From Helopsaltes ochotensis (Eukaryota > Chordata > Aves > Passeriformes > Locustellidae), in contig VXBM01000276.1 in NCBI GenBank assembly GCA_013400155.1, positions 737,484-801,483 on the forward strand: a stretch of 64,000 bases of DNA, written 5' to 3'. The translations under genes and the position numbers were made by a program. Below, piece by piece: positions 61,737-64,000 of the stretch (positions are counted from its first letter, which is position 1; the number at the start of each line of letters is the position of its first letter). A model generated the notes under the pieces. That model searched no databases and was not told the DNA's origin. It saw only the letters and a list, made by a program, of their open reading frames with translations.

Positions 61737-61990
61737 GTCATAGAAACATGGAATTGTTCAGGTGGGAGAAGCCCTCTGAGCCCATCCAGTCCAACCACCC
61801 CCCAGCAGTGCTAAGGCCACCACTTGCGGTCCCCAAGTTCCACATCCACACATCTGTTAATTCCCTCCAGGGATGGGGACTCCACCCCTGCCATGGACAG
61901 CTGTGTCAATGCCTGACAACCCTTTCCATGAATAAATTTTTCCTAACATCCAACCTAAACCTCCCCTGGCGTGGACTGTGTTAATCCCTT
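61737..61990 (-). mobile_element. CR1 3' fragment (second subfamily)
   Basis: CATAGAAACATGGAATTGTT, CCCATCCAGTCCAACCACC, CCCAGCAGTGCTAAGGCC, GGATGGGGACTCCACCCCTG and CATCCAACCTAAACCTCCCC. It stops shortly after CCTCCCCTGGC. Confidence 0.85.
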
Positions 61991-63196
61991 CTATTCCATC
62001 TGGACGGGGAGAGGAAGTGAGACCATGTGCTTAATTGCATTTTAAGAGCAAAACATTGGCAGAACGGCTTGTGGTCACGCTAAATGCTGCTATCTCCAAA
62101 AATCAAGGGAAAAAGAGGTGGGAATAAGCTGATAGAAGATAAATGAGCTTTATTCCTTCACTTGGGGTCAGTGACATGAGGCCACTCAGATGATGTTCCT
62201 CGAAGGGAGCGCTGGTGAGAAGAATTTCAAGGCAATGTGTGACAAGCCATGATTTGTTACAGTTCAGGGTTTAATTGAAATAATTATGTGGGAATCTTCT
62301 GGTTTCTTTTTTATTCTTCTGCAGTGGCTAAAATGAACCAAAATGTAACAGTCATGGCTGGTGCCATAAGTTTTTAGGCAATTAATATGTACCAAAGCTC
62401 TACTGGAGGTGATAATTGAAACCAAGGAAGAATCCCAAACAGCAAGAACAAAGATAACCTTTAAATAGGAATTCCCGCTTTCTGGGTCTCTATAGAGGTG
62501 CCTGTCCAAAAGCTCGGGGATCTTCCTTTGATCTCAGCTTTCATCCCATCAAGCAGAATCTCTTTGATCCCTGCCGTGGTGGGAATGACCCTTCATCGGT
62601 GCTGTTATTCCACTCTCTGGGAGAGCTGCTGGAGGGGCACTGAACCTGCCTGCCATGATTTGTAGCTCCCGCTGGTGGTACCTGGAAAACTTCAAGTTTT
62701 AGTAACCCTCAGATTTACTAGAGGGTTTTTAGCCTCCCCTTTTGTAGCCCTGCTGCTGGTGCCAGGCACTGCCTGTCCTGGCCTGTGCTTTTCACATCAC
62801 TTGCTGTCGCTCCTGTGCAATACCCACCCTTCTCTTTCCTTCTCCCCCAGGAAACCTTTCAAGGATCTTGGTGAATTTATTATATTTATATTTAATGTAT
62901 GTGTTTGTTTTCTTTCCTTTCACCACCAGTGATGGGATTTGTGGTGTGATCTCATGTATCATCCACTTGAATGCATGAGAGAAACCAAGCCAAAGTCAGG
63001 GGCACATCCCTCAGCCCTGGGATTACACCCAATTCCCAGTGCTGTCAGGAACATTGACATACATGGCAGAAATTAAAATAGCAGACAAAAGCTTTGGCTA
63101 GGGAGAAATATGGATGTGGGAGCTTGAGAAGCAAAAGCCATTTTAGTGCAGAGCAGGAATCATTTCCAATCACCTTTTTTTTCTTTTCTGTTTCAG

Positions 63197-63313
63197 GCTG
63201 TGACCGTGCGGAATTCCATGGCCAAGTCATTGTACAGCGCCCTGTTTGACTGGATCGTGTTCAGGATCAACCACGCGCTCCTCAACTCCAAGGACATGGA
63301 GGAAAGCACCAAG
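63197..63313 (+). CDS. MYO9A: MYO9A coding exon: helix before switch II (117 bp)
   Basis: The acceptor is TTTCTGTTTCAG|GCT and the donor AAG|GTAACA. Thirty-nine codons are encoded in phase 0/0, starting AVTVRNSMAKSLYSALFDW and continuing IVFRINHALLNSKDMEESTK. A-x-x-x-R-(D/N)-x-(L/M)-A-K-x-L-Y-x-x-L-F-D-W-(I/L)-V-x-x-(I/V)-N is one of the most conserved helices of the myosin head. It is followed in the protein by the switch II strand (DIFGFE), which must lie in an exon beyond base 64000. The C-terminal MEEST residues are in a variable surface turn. The frame joins exactly to the exon ending at 42897, 20.3 kb upstream. Confidence 0.97.
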
Positions 63314-64000
63314 GTAACATCTCACCAGCTCTTTTGGCTCCTCTCTTGGGTTTTTAAAATAGATAACTGAGTGATAAAACATTACCCAGGCATGTTGCTT
63401 AACATGAAGTTAATTTTTCCTCGGATCATAACTGAGTGCATCATTATTCTAAGTGGTGCTTGCTGAGCTGAGAAGGGTGAAACACCTGAAGTATTATAAG
63501 CCCACAGCAACCAGGGAAGAGATTCTGTTGTAGCCACAAAAGCCAGTTCCCCCACCTGCTCCAACAGCAATGGCAAATAATTTTCCTTCTTATGTGTGTG
63601 TGTAAAACTAGAGGACCATGTGTAACTGAGGGGGAAAAACGGAATTCTTGCTACTGCATTTTGATGAAGTTGCTCCGTGATGAAATGATGAACGAGCTGG
63701 GTGTCTGTAGGTAGTACAGCAGAAAAATGAGTATAAAGAAAAAAAAGTCACGATGGGAAGAGTGGAGCTGGTGCGATGCTGTACCACCTTCCCAGAGAAT
63801 TGATGGAAGGAATGACATGAAGTTTCCTGCAATAGCTGTGACCCAGGACATCCTCCCTGACCTTCTCCTACTCATCCGCACTCCTCGTGGCTGGGGGATA
63901 CTGACCCCAAAATCTGTGTCCGTGCACACAGGCACTTCCAGCTCTCCAGCTACCCTTGGCTTGGCAATCTGGGACATGGTCCAGCAGCATGTGGGGTTTT
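63314..64000 (+). other. MYO9A: Start of the next MYO9A intron (partial)
   Basis: Begins GTAACA after the last exon. No repeat family or coding exon was recognised in these 687 bases; the switch II exon is outside the window. Confidence 0.9.

Larger units (their letters stand above)
42898..63196 (+). other. MYO9A: MYO9A intron (20,299 bp)
   Basis: GTCAGT...TTTCAG boundaries. It is the largest complete intron in the window and the main repeat sink, with CR1 copies near 44.1, 45.6, 46.4, 47.0, 49.7, 52.9, 55.0, 58.9 and 61.7 kb in both orientations. A C9(AC)n run is at 61372. Open frames at 47762-48328 (188 codons) and 48794-49342 (182 codons) resemble no family I know. A modest GC-richer patch near 46030-46150 has a CRE-like TGATGTCA word. 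No nested gene is supported. Confidence 0.93.

Noticed and set aside
63600..63977. Possible further LTR-like stretch on the minus strand
   Set aside because: No TG...CA ends, target duplication or match to the other LTRs could be shown.
1..64000. CRISPR arrays, operons, rRNA or tRNA genes
   Set aside because: The sequence is vertebrate intronic DNA. No regularly spaced identical repeats with unique spacers were seen, and I recognised no tRNA or rRNA by eye.

Overview
This window is vertebrate, almost certainly avian, genomic DNA. It holds eight consecutive coding exons of one gene, MYO9A (unconventional myosin-IXa), on the + strand, plus parts of both flanking introns. The bird call rests on more than twenty CR1 LINE 3' fragments with the typical avian CR1 tail (the GATTCTGTGATTCT type), a solo endogenous-retrovirus LTR, and compact vertebrate-style exons with GT-AG introns. 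A songbird or other neoavian is the best guess; species cannot be read from this sequence.

Layout: 1-20413 is intron upstream of the first exon seen (an AT-rich minisatellite, a 54-base A run, a 42-N gap, a solo LTR, several CR1 copies and a 693-bp duplication joined by a single N). Coding exons lie at 20414-20508, 24775-24837, 26509-26608, 29307-29363, 33151-33248, 35239-35365, 42808-42897 and 63197-63313. Spliced, they give 747 nt = 249 codons, with every junction in phase and no stop. 63314-64000 is the start of the next intron. The intron from 42898 to 63196 (20.3 kb) is the richest in CR1.

The 249 residues are an internal piece of the myosin motor head. They begin at the conserved AFGNAKT/switch I region (NNNSSRFGK), continue through YLLEKSR, the upper 50-kDa segments and the LSAILHLGNI helix, and end just before the switch II (DIFGFE) region expected in the next exon. 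The P-loop (GESGSGKT) must lie upstream of base 1. The IQ motifs, C1 zinc finger and RhoGAP domain lie far downstream. A 19-codon exon (29307-29363) matches the MYO9A paralogue rather than MYO9B.

No second gene was found on either strand. The longer open frames in the introns are either chance or run through CR1. The best leads for a second look are a probable false haplotype duplication in the assembly, a degenerate minisatellite with a conserved GC-richer core, an intact solo LTR with 6-bp target duplications, an intronic CpG-retaining block with homeodomain/POU-like words, and a perfect 12-bp hairpin. I did not find evidence of a wholly new biological system.
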